From: Patescibacteria group bacterium | GTDB taxonomy: Bacteria > Patescibacteriota > Minisyncoccia > Phycocordibacterales > JACZSL01 | Reading direction: 5' to 3' | DNA length: 53,688 nucleotides | NCBI GenBank assembly: GCA_022574205.1 | Contig: JACZSL010000004.1 | Span: 1 to 53,688, forward strand | In this document: in pieces, positions 31,706-40,257 of the stretch | Position numbering within the stretch: the first letter of the stretch is position 1 | Layout of the letters: every line of letters begins with the position of its first letter | Position numbers and translations under genes: made by a program | Notes under the pieces: model-generated | The model's input: the letters and a program-made list of their open reading frames with translations, nothing else | Told to the model about the DNA's origin: nothing | The model's database searches: none

Positions 31706-32026
31706 ATGGGCGAATTTGCTGTTATAGAAACAGGGGGTAAACAATATCAAGTTGCCAAGGGCGACATTGTTAAGATTGAAAAGTTATCTGGCGAATATAA
31801 AGAGGGGGACAAAGTTACGTTTGACCGTGTGCTTTTAGTCGATAATGGGCATGATACTACGATAGGAACACCATATATTGACGGAGCAAAGGTTATGGGG
31901 ACTCTACAGGAGTCAGGCCGCGATAGGAAACTCCATGTCATTAAATTTAAATCAAAAAGTCGCTACCATAAAAAACGCGGCCACAGACAACCCTATTTTA
32001 AAGTTCATATTGACTCTCTAAAATAA
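31706..32026 (+). CDS. rplU: 50S ribosomal protein bL21
   Basis: The 106-residue protein reads FAVIETGGKQYQVAKGDIVKIEKL, VLLVDNGHDTTIGTPYIDGAKV and KFKSKSRYHKKRGHRQPYFKVHID, standard bL21 motifs. It contacts 23S rRNA in the large subunit. bL27 is encoded about 7.5 kb away rather than next to it, which departs from the usual rplU-rpmA operon. The ATG at 31706 follows the right arm of the leader. Confidence 0.96.
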   Translation: MGEFAVIETGGKQYQVAKGDIVKIEKLSGEYKEGDKVTFDRVLLVDNGHDTTIGTPYIDGAKVMGTLQESGRDRKLHVIKFKSKSRYHKKRGHRQPYFKVHIDSLK

Positions 32027-32029
32027 ACC

Positions 32030-32065
32030 AAAAACCATTTTTTCTGAAAAGAAAAATGGTTTTTG
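32030..32065 (+). terminator. Terminator of rplU
   Basis: AAAAACCATTTTT and AAAAATGGTTTTT form a stem around a short TTCTGAAAAG-type loop; bidirectional, also near the recR stop on the minus strand. Confidence 0.85.
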
Positions 32066-32096
32066 TAAAACACTTTTTCAAATAAGAGGTGTCTTG

Positions 32097-32702
32097 TTAT
32101 TTTCTACTGTTTAGTGCATTTTTTATTGTTTCAGAGTCTGAATATTCTAGCTCACTTCCCGTCGACAACCCGCGACCGAGGTGCGATATTGTAATTTTCT
32201 TTGTCTTTGCGAGTTCGTTAATTTTGTCGCATACGTACTTTTCAGTATTTTCTCCGTCTGTTGTGGCTGACATTGCAAGTATTATTTCTTTTAAACCATC
32301 GCTCTTGATTCTTGTAATCAGTTCGTTGATGCGAATTTTTGTCTCTGGATTTTTCTCCAAGATAGGAACAATACCGCCAAGAACGAAATATAGGCCATCA
32401 TATATTTTGCCACGTTCAACATTGTCTAGGTCAACATCATTCCCAAGAACCATTAGTGACGTTTGAACTCTTTTTTTATCTCCACAAATTACGCATGAAT
32501 TAGACACCCCAACGGGTGTAAAGTAGCGCATACAGCGATTGCATACGTTTATCTCTTTTCCCAACTTAGCAATAATAGTTGCAAGGTTCTTATGATACGG
32601 TGAGGGTTGTCTTAGCAGGAAGTAGACAAATCGTTTTGCCTGGCGTGGTCCAATGCCGGGGAATCGAGTGAAATATTCAGTTAGTTTATTGATTGTGTCC
32701 AT
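32097..32702 (-). CDS. recR: Recombination mediator RecR
   Basis: The 201-residue protein shows an N-terminal HhH motif (FTRFPGIGPRQAKRFVYFLL), a four-Cys zinc finger (CNRCMRYFTPVGVSNSCVIC), and a Toprim domain (SLMVLGNDVDLDNVERGKIYDGLYFVLGG). RecR loads RecA at gaps with RecO. The start codon ATG at 32702 is preceded by TAATGGG, the right arm of an inverted repeat. A 14-codon ORF ends at that TAA. Confidence 0.95.
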   Translation of the reverse strand: MDTINKLTEYFTRFPGIGPRQAKRFVYFLLRQPSPYHKNLATIIAKLGKEINVCNRCMRYFTPVGVSNSCVICGDKKRVQTSLMVLGNDVDLDNVERGKIYDGLYFVLGGIVPILEKNPETKIRINELITRIKSDGLKEIILAMSATTDGENTEKYVCDKINELAKTKKITISHLGRGLSTGSELEYSDSETIKNALNSRK

Positions 32703-32706
32703 CCCA

Positions 32707-32751
32707 TTAGAACATTATTCTTTTAATATTTGAGCGTAATAATATATTCAT
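32707..32751 (-). CDS. Possible 14-residue leader ORF before recR
   Basis: The ATG after the right arm of the inner element (32751) opens the frame MNILLRSNIKRIMF, ending at the TAA in the outer arm, 4 bp before the recR ATG. The arrangement would suit translational coupling. The peptide is too short for family assignment. Confidence 0.45.
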   Translation of the reverse strand: MNILLRSNIKRIMF

Positions 32752-32862
32752 CCCGATAGTAATAGGACACGGACATTAACTACCATTGCCATGAATTTAA
32801 ACTTTTGTAATTGTTCGACTTTCTCTTCATATTATATTCTAGTGTCCGTGATTACTATCGGG
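32752..32862 (-). promoter_or_regulatory. Inner inverted-repeat element nested in the recR leader
   Basis: ATCCCGATAGTAAT(AGGA)CACGGACA at 32750-32775 is complementary to TGTCCGTGATTACTATCGGGAT at 32843-32864, 22 paired bases with a 4-base bulge. The layout matches the element before the ROK gene (48241-48351), including the bulge and CACGGACA. One base pair is changed on both sides (GTTAT/ATAAC there, GTAAT/ATTAC here). Confidence 0.85.
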
Positions 32863-32937
32863 ATTAACCTTGTTATCGTTACATATATTCATAATCCAGA
32901 CTATCTTTAATGTCTAACGGGACAGGTCCCGTAAATT

Positions 32938-34338
32938 TTAGAAATCGTCAGTTACCTCTTGCGCAACAGCATTGGAATCATCAAGACTACTTTTCTCCAT
33001 ACTTTGGAAAGTTACCTTATCCTGATTAAAGTAGAGTTCTACATAGCCCGTTGGTCCATTTCGGTGTTTCTCGATAAGTATTTCAGCAATATTTGGCTTT
33101 TCACTTGCTTCGTTATACTTATCGTCACGGTGAATAAACATGACCACATCAGCATCTTGTTCTATAGATCCTGAATCCCTAAGATCAGAGAGGCGTGGTT
33201 TGCCACGTCGCTGTTCAATAGCCCGTGAAAGCTGAGAAAGTGCTAGTACCGGAATGTCGAGCTCCCTAGCAAGATTTTTAAGTGAACGTGATATTTCAGT
33301 TATTTGCTGTACTAATGATTCCTGGGCGCGACTTGATTGTGGTGACATCATTTGAAGATAATCAACAATAATAAGGTCAAGACCACGCTCACGTTTGAGA
33401 CGACGAGCAACAGTGCGCATATTCATGACGGTATTTCCCGGTTTATCGTCAATGTAGATAGGTGCTTTCGAAAGATCATTCATTGCATTCCTAATCATCT
33501 CATATTCTTCCTCCTTAATATTTTTTCCAGTACGTAATTTCCACGCGTCAACACGCGATTGCGCCGAGAGCATACGATCGACAAGTTGCTGTTCACTCAT
33601 TTCAAGTGAAAAAATACCTACAGTCGTCCCGTGGTGTATGGCGCTTTGACGCGCAATGTCGAGTGCTAGGGCAGTTTTTCCCATTGAGGGTCTTGCCGCA
33701 AGAATAATCAAATCTGATTTCTGGAAACCTGAAAGAATGTTGTCGAGACCTGAAAATCCAGTTCGGATACCACGGATACCGTCCCCGGAAGCGTTAAGTG
33801 TTTCAAATCTATCCCAGGCCTCAGTGAGGGTTTCGCTCAAGGAAACAAACTTGTGCAGAGACGGTGACTCGGTAACTTCGTAAATTTTCTTTTCAGCTCT
33901 ATCGAGCAAATCCTCGATCTCTTGGGCCTCATCATATCCTAACTCTGAAATATAATCAGCGGCAGAAATAAGGTTTCGCATCATTGCCATTTTTTGCACA
34001 ACTTCTGCGTAGTGTTTCACATTCGATGCGCTTGGAACAGCATTAACCAACTCAGCAAGAAAACTTGAACCTCCCGCTTGGTCTAGTTGTTTTTTCTGTT
34101 TTAGACGTGTTGAAAGAGAAAGCAAATCAATCGGTTCATTTTTTGAAAACAAACTTAGCATAGCGTCATAGATGATGCGATGCTTTGGGGCATAGAAAGA
34201 GTCTACAGAGATGATGTCAGTGATTTCATTCATGACATCTGGTTTAATCATAATTGACCCAAGGAGCGCCTTTTCAAGATCGATATTCTGAGGTGGAACC
34301 CTAAGTCCACTTACCTTCCTGCCTGTGTTTTTCACCAT
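32938..34338 (-). CDS. dnaB: Replicative DNA helicase DnaB
   Basis: The 466-residue protein has the N-terminal primase-interaction domain (PPQNIDLEKALLGSIMI). The RecA-like motor follows, with Walker A LAARPSMGKTALALDIA, Walker B LDLIIVDYLQMM and the DnaB motifs ALSQLSRAIEQR and LSDLRDSGSIEQDADVVMFIHRD. It unwinds DNA at the fork as a hexamer. The C-terminal tail is acidic. It is leftward between cysS and recR. Confidence 0.97.
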   Translation of the reverse strand: MVKNTGRKVSGLRVPPQNIDLEKALLGSIMIKPDVMNEITDIISVDSFYAPKHRIIYDAMLSLFSKNEPIDLLSLSTRLKQKKQLDQAGGSSFLAELVNAVPSASNVKHYAEVVQKMAMMRNLISAADYISELGYDEAQEIEDLLDRAEKKIYEVTESPSLHKFVSLSETLTEAWDRFETLNASGDGIRGIRTGFSGLDNILSGFQKSDLIILAARPSMGKTALALDIARQSAIHHGTTVGIFSLEMSEQQLVDRMLSAQSRVDAWKLRTGKNIKEEEYEMIRNAMNDLSKAPIYIDDKPGNTVMNMRTVARRLKRERGLDLIIVDYLQMMSPQSSRAQESLVQQITEISRSLKNLARELDIPVLALSQLSRAIEQRRGKPRLSDLRDSGSIEQDADVVMFIHRDDKYNEASEKPNIAEILIEKHRNGPTGYVELYFNQDKVTFQSMEKSSLDDSNAVAQEVTDDF

Positions 34339-34429
34339 AAAGGCATTGTATCACAGGAGCATGGATGTAAATCTGCCAACTTTTGTATATTTGTGCAAAC
34401 GCATTGGCACAATATGTGGCAAGGCTGTG

Positions 34430-34543
34430 GAAAACTCTATTAGCGACGTAGAGCGAGAGAAGTGCCAAGCCCTCAGGCTTGAGCATTTCTGAGCCGAGGA
34501 GCTAATAAAGGTTAACACCTCGAAGGCCTGCATCGAGGAACCT
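34430..34543 (-). terminator. Two adjacent long interrupted hairpins between cysS and dnaB
   Basis: AAAGGTT...CCTCGA / TCGAGG...AACCTTT (about 34507-34543) forms a stem at the cysS stop. Next to it TATTAGC (about 34438) and GCTAATA (about 34500) enclose AGAAGTGC/GCATTTCT and AAGCC-CTCA-GGCTT stems. No T run follows, so termination is unproven. Confidence 0.55.
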
Positions 34544-36025
34544 TTATTTCCCCTTCACAAGCTTAGGACCTTTTCTATCATCCACTATTTTATAGCCCAT
34601 AGAGCTAATTTCATCACGAATACGGTCAGCCTCGACCCAGTTCTTATCCTCACGAGCTCGATTTCTCATCTCTAGCAGTTTCTGAACTTTTTTGGTCGCT
34701 TCATCCAGGGTAATTTGCTTCTCGCCAGAAAGATTCTCAACAAGTTGTTTGTCGGACTCACCAAACCCAATACCAAGTACAAGATCAAAATTGAGAAATG
34801 TAGCTCGCTTGTCTTCATTTGAAACAGTTTCATCCCCCATAATGTCATGCAAAAGTGAAACTGCTCGTGGTGTATCAAGATCGTCGTTGATATATTCATG
34901 AAATTTTACCTGATAAGCTTGGAGAACATTGCCATTCTTCCTCCCAAGGTCTTCAATAAAAAATCGATGCAATCTAAAAAGTGCAGTTTTCGCCCCATCC
35001 AACGCACTCCATGTAAAGTTAATTTTCGAGCGATAATGAGAAGTCATTAGCCAATATCGATATGCGAGCGGCGAGATGCCACGTTTTTTAAGGTCGCGTA
35101 TATAAATACTATTTCCTAGCGACTTCGAAATCCTCTTACCGTCAATCATTATAAATTCATTGTGTAGCCAATATCTGACAAATTTTTCTCCGGTAACACT
35201 TTCAGTCTGTGCAATTTCATTATTGTGGTGTGTTGGGATATGATCAATACCTCCAGTATGAATATCAAGCTTACGCCCCAAGAGTTTTAATGCCATTGCT
35301 GAACACTCCAGATGCCACCCAGGGAAACCAACACCCCACGGGGACTTCCACTCTTGTTGTCGGTTTTCATTGGGACGCGAAAATTTCCAAAGCGCAAAGT
35401 CAGTTTGATTTAGTTTTTCCGGATTTTCGGGCACTCTGGCGCCTTCCCTTAACCCTTCAATATCGACGTTGCCCAGTTTTCCATAGTTAATAAATTTACT
35501 TGTATCAAAGTAGATACCATCACTTATCTCATACGTATACCCTTTTTCTTCAAGGGTTTTTACAAATGCAATTTGCTCATTAATATAGTCAGTTGCTTTT
35601 GGAAACTCTGTTTGGCTCCATTTTGCGTTTAGACTCTTGAGATTGTCGAAAAATACTTTTGTACTTTTCCTCACAATATCTTTAACACTACTCCCAACCT
35701 CTCGTGCTCTTTTCTCGAGTTTGTCTTCACCTTCATCAGCATCACTCGTTAGATGGCCAACATCGGTAATATTCATTACTTGTTTGACCTCATAACCGTT
35801 GTATGCAAGCACACGCCTAAGGACATCGGCAAAAATGAATGAGCGAAAATTTCCGATGTGCGGGTAATTGTAGACTGTGGGCCCACAGTTATACATCCGA
35901 ACTTCACCCGGCTTTATTGGTTTAAAGAGCTCCTTCTCCCTAGAATATGTATTAAAAAAGTAAAGTGCTTTCCCTGGAGCCTCTTCATTATATGGCTTAA
36001 ATAAACGGCTAAATAGATTTTGCAT
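34544..36025 (-). CDS. cysS: Cysteinyl-tRNA synthetase
   Basis: The 493-residue class I synthetase has the HIGH-type motif YNYPHIGNFRS and the KMSKS-type motif GKRISKSLGN. Zinc and substrate residues are visible in YNCGPTVYN, WHLECSAMA and GIDHIPTHHNNEIAQTE. The N-terminus carries about 20 extra residues before the catalytic core. The C-terminal helical anticodon-binding part ends EISSMGYKIVDDRKGPKLVKG. It charges tRNA-Cys, whose gene is at 23026. It precedes dnaB on the minus strand and begins 5 bp after corA. Confidence 0.97.
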   Translation of the reverse strand: MQNLFSRLFKPYNEEAPGKALYFFNTYSREKELFKPIKPGEVRMYNCGPTVYNYPHIGNFRSFIFADVLRRVLAYNGYEVKQVMNITDVGHLTSDADEGEDKLEKRAREVGSSVKDIVRKSTKVFFDNLKSLNAKWSQTEFPKATDYINEQIAFVKTLEEKGYTYEISDGIYFDTSKFINYGKLGNVDIEGLREGARVPENPEKLNQTDFALWKFSRPNENRQQEWKSPWGVGFPGWHLECSAMALKLLGRKLDIHTGGIDHIPTHHNNEIAQTESVTGEKFVRYWLHNEFIMIDGKRISKSLGNSIYIRDLKKRGISPLAYRYWLMTSHYRSKINFTWSALDGAKTALFRLHRFFIEDLGRKNGNVLQAYQVKFHEYINDDLDTPRAVSLLHDIMGDETVSNEDKRATFLNFDLVLGIGFGESDKQLVENLSGEKQITLDEATKKVQKLLEMRNRAREDKNWVEADRIRDEISSMGYKIVDDRKGPKLVKGK

Positions 36026-36030
36026 AAACT

Positions 36031-36948
36031 TTAGAGCCAGTTCTTGTATTTAAAGAAAGTGAAAAGCAAAAGCATGGTAAAACTCATAATACCAATAATT
36101 ATCCAAAAGTCATTTTCCATTCCTATAAGTGGCAATGTTTGTGTATTCATACCAAAGATCGCGGCGATTAAGGAAAGTGGGAAAGTCACAAACGCCATAA
36201 TAGTAAGTGTCTTCATTATCTCATTTTGCTTTGTTGAGAGAAGTGAATTATTTGTCTCACGTAACTCGCCCACAGAACCCAACAGTTCATCAATCTCGTT
36301 ATGTACTTTGTAGTACTCGCTCATGATTGTTCGTAGGTGATGCGTAAAGTCGACTCCAAAAAATTGATTCCCCGCCTTTTCAAAACTTTCCAAAACACCA
36401 CGATGAACACTTATTGCCTGTTTAAAATCAAGGAGGTTTCGACTTAAATGAGAAATCGCAAGCACCATGATTTTTTCACGCCCATCAAAGATTTCATTTT
36501 CAATTTCCACCTGCTTGTCTCGGATAAACGAGAGCTCATGCTCGATCGCACCGTACAATTTCTTGATCATATAAAAGAACAGGTATCCTGCGTGATTGCC
36601 CATATCGCTTCTATCAAGAATTGAATTTACCTCAAAAACCTTTGAGAATTTATGTAGTGGATCAATAGTATCGTAATGAACAGTGATAATGAATTTTTTT
36701 CCAATAATAAAATCCACCTCCTGATTTTGCCTACCCTCCGAATGCGTATGTCGGATTGCAGGGAAGTGTAGGATCAAATAAATATATTCTTTATAAAAAT
36801 CAACTTTAGGCTTTAAGGTTGGTGAAGTAAGTTCGTCTGCCACAAGGGGGTTTAAGTCAAACTCATCCATTATGAGTCGTATCTCTTCGTTTGTCGGATT
36901 CTCCATGTCGACCCACGTAAGATTTCTGTGTCTATAGCGATTGATCAT
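36031..36948 (-). CDS. corA: CorA-type magnesium transporter
   Basis: The 305-residue protein has a large cytoplasmic N-domain (DFIIGKKFIITVHYD, and the long helix AISHLSRNLLDFKQAISVHRGVLESFEKAG). Two C-terminal membrane helices follow, with the signature FGMNTQTLPLI (GMN motif) between them and a short Lys-rich end. CorA forms a pentameric Mg2+/Co2+ channel; Co uptake could matter for B12 use, but this is speculation. cysS follows by 5 bp. Confidence 0.94.
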   Translation of the reverse strand: MINRYRHRNLTWVDMENPTNEEIRLIMDEFDLNPLVADELTSPTLKPKVDFYKEYIYLILHFPAIRHTHSEGRQNQEVDFIIGKKFIITVHYDTIDPLHKFSKVFEVNSILDRSDMGNHAGYLFFYMIKKLYGAIEHELSFIRDKQVEIENEIFDGREKIMVLAISHLSRNLLDFKQAISVHRGVLESFEKAGNQFFGVDFTHHLRTIMSEYYKVHNEIDELLGSVGELRETNNSLLSTKQNEIMKTLTIMAFVTFPLSLIAAIFGMNTQTLPLIGMENDFWIIIGIMSFTMLLLFTFFKYKNWL

Positions 36949-37060
36949 ATTTAAAGTATAAATGAAAAAGTACGAAGATTAAAGAGCGCCGGATTATGGC
37001 AAAAGTAATTTGACGTCGCAAAGGCATTTTGCGATAATTGGCGAACTCCAAACAAAACTT

Positions 37061-38305
37061 ATGGACAAATTTTTTACAGAAAGAACAAACGCAAAGAATG
37101 TACTTCTCGCACTCGTGGTCATAATTATTATTGGACTTCCTGCGTATTTTCTTGGAGCAAACAGCGAATCCTCAAATTATAATGGTGTCATTTCTACCCC
37201 TATACTTGAGGGTGGTAGCAACCTTGAACCTGCGGAGGTGGATTTTTCGCCTGTATGGAAAGCTTGGAATGTCTTGAACAAAAAGTATGTACCGTTGTCA
37301 ACATCAACGATCACGTCTTCCGAAGATAAAATATGGGGAATGATAAAGGGCTTGACCTCTTCACTTGAGGACCCATACACAGTTTTTCTACCACCAGTTC
37401 AAGCAGAAATATTCGCAGAGGATATTAGTGGAAACTTTGAGGGTGTTGGAATGGAGATCGGCATTCGTGATCAAGTGTTGACGGTCATTGCACCACTTCA
37501 AGGGACACCCGCCCAACTAGCAGGACTCAAAAGCGGTGACAATATATTGCGTATTGATGGAGAAATAACCAAGTCAATTACAATTGATGAAGCTGTTAAT
37601 CGCATCCGAGGAGAGCGCGGTACGGAAGTAGTTTTTACTGTTGCTCGTGATGGCGATGGAGAACTTCTGGAAATTAAAGTCATTCGAGATGTTATTGAGA
37701 TTCCAACGATTACAAGTGAACTTAGAAGTGACAACGTGTTTGTTATAGAACTCTTTAATTTTTCTGCGGTGTCAGCAAATCTTTTTCGCAGCGCACTCCG
37801 TGAATTTATTGTAAGTGGAACTAATAAACTTATTGTTGATCTTCGCGGGAATCCAGGCGGTTTCCTTGAAGCAGCTGTTGATATGGCAAGCTGGTTTTTA
37901 CCGGCCGGTAAAATTGTGCTTCAGGAAGACTTTGGTGGAGGCGCAAAACCTAAAATATACAGAAGTAGGGGATACGACGTTTTTAGTGATAATCTGGAGA
38001 TGGTAGTACTAATCGACGGTGGAAGCGCCAGCGCGTCTGAGATTCTCGCCGGTGCGCTTAATGAACACGGCGTGGCAACTCTCGTTGGTGGTACATCATT
38101 TGGTAAGGGGTCTGTACAGGAACTGGTGAAAATCACAAGTGACACATACCTCAAGGTGACTATTGCTCGTTGGCTAACTCCACTGGGTACGTCAATTTCT
38201 CACGGGGGATTAACACCAGATATCCTTGTAGAAGTTACATCAGAGGATATTGCGGAAGGTAGAGACCCACAACTTGAAAGGGCGTTACAATTATTGTTAA
38301 ATTAG
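37061..38305 (+). CDS. Carboxyl-terminal processing protease (S41 family)
   Basis: The ATG at 37061 (MDKFFTERTNAKNVLLALV) is chosen over 37010, whose extra 17 residues precede the membrane helix without family likeness. One N-terminal helix (about 12-32) anchors the protein. A PDZ domain (GVGMEIGIRDQVLTVIAPLQGTPAQLAGLKSGDNILRIDG) follows, then the protease domain with catalytic Ser in GGSASASEILAGAL and Lys in GGTSFGKGSVQEL. It trims or degrades exported proteins from the C-terminus. It is 414 residues long and divergent from corA. Confidence 0.94.
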   Translation: MDKFFTERTNAKNVLLALVVIIIIGLPAYFLGANSESSNYNGVISTPILEGGSNLEPAEVDFSPVWKAWNVLNKKYVPLSTSTITSSEDKIWGMIKGLTSSLEDPYTVFLPPVQAEIFAEDISGNFEGVGMEIGIRDQVLTVIAPLQGTPAQLAGLKSGDNILRIDGEITKSITIDEAVNRIRGERGTEVVFTVARDGDGELLEIKVIRDVIEIPTITSELRSDNVFVIELFNFSAVSANLFRSALREFIVSGTNKLIVDLRGNPGGFLEAAVDMASWFLPAGKIVLQEDFGGGAKPKIYRSRGYDVFSDNLEMVVLIDGGSASASEILAGALNEHGVATLVGGTSFGKGSVQELVKITSDTYLKVTIARWLTPLGTSISHGGLTPDILVEVTSEDIAEGRDPQLERALQLLLN

Positions 38306-38369
38306 GTATTAAGTATATAGTATCAGGTATTAAGTATAAGTGATGGCTAATTCTCTAAAGGGGACCTGT

Positions 38370-38500
38370 CCCGTTAGTAGTTACCTGTCTGCGTGTGGGC
38401 ACGCACAGGCAAACGATTAGTCTGTAGAATTGAGACATGTGACGAGGACAAACTTTACAAAATTTGACCACAAATATTAACAGAATAATTATCTAATGGG
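38370..38500 (+). promoter_or_regulatory. Inverted-repeat leader of rplI
   Basis: TCCCGTTAGTAGTTA (38369-38383) pairs with TAATTATCTAATGGGA (about 38486-38501). A CCTGTCTGCGTG-TGGG-CACGCACAGG hairpin follows the left arm (38384-38409). TAA in the right arm is 4 bp before the start ATG at 38501. Upstream TTCTCTAAAGGGGACCTG looks like the right end of a lost earlier copy. Two direct GGTATTAAGTATA strings lie at about 38306 and 38326. Confidence 0.78.
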
Positions 38501-38944
38501 ATGAAAATTATCTTACTTCAAGACGTAAAGAAAATAGGCCTAAAACACACTGTTAAGGATGTGGCTTCAGGCTATGCGCACAATTTCCTTATCCCGCGCG
38601 GTTTAGCCGAAAACGCAACAAAGGATAAGCTACGCAAGCTCGAGGCACTTAAGCTTAAGATTGATGTAGAGCGGAAGGTTCAAAATGATCTTTTGGCTAA
38701 GAATCTCAAGACTTTGAAAGGTGCAAAAATAGAAATATATGCAAAAGCAAACGAAAAAGGATATTTATTTAAAGGTATTCACACTGATGAAATTGTTAAA
38801 GCACTCAAAGAGAAGGGGCATGTTGATATTGCCGAAGATATGATAGATGCCAACACACCTTTAAAAGAGGTTGGTGAATTTAAAATTAATGTTGTGGCGG
38901 ACGAAGAGAGAGCAACCTTCACGCTCACTATCAAAGCAAGTTAG
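38501..38944 (+). CDS. rplI: 50S ribosomal protein bL9
   Basis: The 147-residue protein begins MKIILLQDVKKIGLKHTVKDVASGYAHNFLIPRGLA, the classic bL9 N-domain. A connecting helix and C-domain (GYLFKGIHTDEIVKAL, EVGEFKINVVADEERATFTLTI) follow. bL9 restrains ribosome movement and is reported missing in some CPR lineages, so its presence is useful for placing the organism. The start at 38501 directly follows the leader's right arm. Confidence 0.96.
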   Translation: MKIILLQDVKKIGLKHTVKDVASGYAHNFLIPRGLAENATKDKLRKLEALKLKIDVERKVQNDLLAKNLKTLKGAKIEIYAKANEKGYLFKGIHTDEIVKALKEKGHVDIAEDMIDANTPLKEVGEFKINVVADEERATFTLTIKAS

Positions 38945-38963
38945 AATTATAGAATCAAAACAC

Positions 38964-38988
38964 AAAAAGCCCCTTTCATGGGCTTTTT
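38964..38988 (+). terminator. Terminator of rplI
   Basis: AAAAAGCCC and GGGCTTTTT form a 9-bp stem around a 7-base loop. Confidence 0.9.
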
Positions 38989-39117
38989 GCGTTCGGCTGG
39001 GCTTACTCATTGTGTGGCATTAGATTCCGCAATGTTTTATATTTTGTGTCTAGGTGACTGAAACATATAGTTTCCGCCTATACCGACACTTATTTTATTT
39101 ATTAGATCGGAATTTTT

Positions 39118-39240
39118 ATGCCACATTTCAATTGGAGCAAACTCAATGTAATTATCTTATTGGTGTTTTTACTCGTCAACACATGTCAAGTTCCAAAACA
39201 GGGGGAAAATTGTGAATATACTGTTGATAAGCCTGTTTAA
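39118..39240 (+). CDS. Possible 40-residue membrane peptide
   Basis: A frame from the ATG at 39118 to the TAA at 39238 encodes a short hydrophilic start (MPHFNWSKLN), one hydrophobic helix (VIILLVFLLVNTC) and a polar tail with a second Cys (QVPKQGENCEYTVDKPV). It could be a small lipoprotein or membrane peptide (VNTC is lipobox-like). No homologue was recognised. Nothing else is seen in 38989-39393. Confidence 0.4.
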   Translation: MPHFNWSKLNVIILLVFLLVNTCQVPKQGENCEYTVDKPV

Positions 39241-39393
39241 AAGCAGTTCCAATATAATTGATAAGTTAGTTAATGTTAAAGTGATGTAAAAATACGCCCA
39301 TATATAAGGGCGAATTGCTATTGTAATATTTCAGACTACTTCTCCACACATTTACAACTTTTGCAGTCAAACCTGTGGAAATCTCAAGCTCAT

Positions 39394-39666
39394 TTAGAGA
39401 ACACTCACTGTCTTCTTCACAACTGTCTTTCCGTCGTATCTAACTTTTCGTCTGTGACCATAATTTACTTTTCCATTAGTCAAAGCAAAAAGTGTGTGGT
39501 CACGCCCAACACCAACATTTTTACCAGCCTCAATCTTTGTACCTCGCTGTCGTACAATGACCGAACCCACCTTTGCAACCTCCCCGTCATAAAGTTTAAC
39601 CCCAAGGTATTTTGGGTTTGAATCTCGTAAGTTTTTTGCTGATCCGCCAGCCTTCCTGTGTGCCAT
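39394..39666 (-). CDS. rpmA: 50S ribosomal protein bL27
   Basis: The 90-residue protein reads [45 protein letters not shown], typical bL27. The N-terminal tail reaches the peptidyl transferase centre; here it begins MAHRKAGG without a leader that would need Firmicute-type cleavage. It is on the opposite strand from rplI and far from rplU. Confidence 0.96.
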   Translation of the reverse strand: MAHRKAGGSAKNLRDSNPKYLGVKLYDGEVAKVGSVIVRQRGTKIEAGKNVGVGRDHTLFALTNGKVNYGHRRKVRYDGKTVVKKTVSVL

Positions 39667-39676
39667 GATACGATAG

Positions 39677-39765
39677 TATAAAGTGAAAAGTAGAAAGTGT
39701 AAAGTATAGTGGAAAGTAGACTTAATAACTCAGCCCTTAACCTTCAACTTTTGACTTTCAACTAA
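39677..39765. repeat. AAAGTAGAAAGT-type simple repeat
   Basis: GAAAAGTAGAAAGTGTAAAGTA and GGAAAGTAGAC (39680-39720) face CAACTTTTGACTTTCAACT (about 39742-39762), forming a loose inverted repeat of AAAGT-like units. It lies between the divergent rpmA and 39879 genes. Confidence 0.5.
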
Positions 39766-39782
39766 TTTTTAACTACATGAGT

Positions 39783-39878
39783 CCCGTACGAAATTAACCT
39801 TTAGATTACAAAATAGGATACAATAATAAACTATAAGACAGTAACTGACCAACTATTATCAATGTAATTTCGTACTGG
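39783..39878 (+). promoter_or_regulatory. Inverted-repeat leader of the Ada-like membrane protein gene
   Basis: CCCGTACGAAATTA (39783-39796) pairs with TAATTTCGTACTGG (39865-39878), one mismatch in 14. The flanks are identical, ATGAGT (39777-39782 and 39879-39884). The arm sequence differs from the CGTTAG/CGATAG copies yet keeps internal pairing. Confidence 0.8.
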
Positions 39879-40256
39879 ATGAGTATAAAAGAAGTAGGTA
39901 CAAAAATCAAGGACTCTATACATCTCTCATACGGCGACCTAGTCGTGACACTTATTATAATTTTTGTGGGTCTAAGCGGTTTTGGACTAGGTAGATTATC
40001 TGTTGATACAAACCAAAACAGTGAAATCAGGTTAATTAACAAATTAGACGAGCAGAGTGCTACGGTAGCGCTACCACAGGGTTTTGATGAAAAATTCGGA
40101 CTCATCGTAGCTTCCAAAGGCGGCACCAAGTATCATTATCCCTGGTGCTCTGGACCAAATCGTATGAAGGAGGAAAATAAGATTTGGTTTAATTCCATTG
40201 AGGAGGCTCGTAGGGCAGGTTACACTCCAGCGGCAAACTGCAAGGGGCTCAAGTAG
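39879..40256 (+). CDS. Membrane protein with C-terminal Ada-like Cys domain
   Basis: The 125-residue protein has one membrane helix (about 20-40, LVVTLIIIFVGLSGFGLG). A C-terminal Me-Ada-like metal-binding segment follows: ASKGGTKYHYPWCSGPNRMKEENKIWFNSIEEARRAGYTPAANCKGL. The Cys residues at PWC and NCKG and the His before them resemble zinc-ligand spacing in the Ada N-terminal domain. Such short proteins are frequent in CPR genomes; the function is unknown. The first codon abuts the right arm of the leader repeat. Confidence 0.8.
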   Translation: MSIKEVGTKIKDSIHLSYGDLVVTLIIIFVGLSGFGLGRLSVDTNQNSEIRLINKLDEQSATVALPQGFDEKFGLIVASKGGTKYHYPWCSGPNRMKEENKIWFNSIEEARRAGYTPAANCKGLK

Positions 40257-40257
40257 T

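Larger units (their letters stand above)
32703..32921 (-). promoter_or_regulatory. Outer inverted-repeat leader of recR
   Basis: On the minus strand TCCCGTTAGACATTA (32922-32908) pairs with TAATGTTCTAATGGGA (32717-32702) with one bulge and a G-U pair. It encloses a complete second element (32752-32862). Left of it lies the GGGACCTGTCCCG junction string, also seen before rplI and dnaX. Confidence 0.75.
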
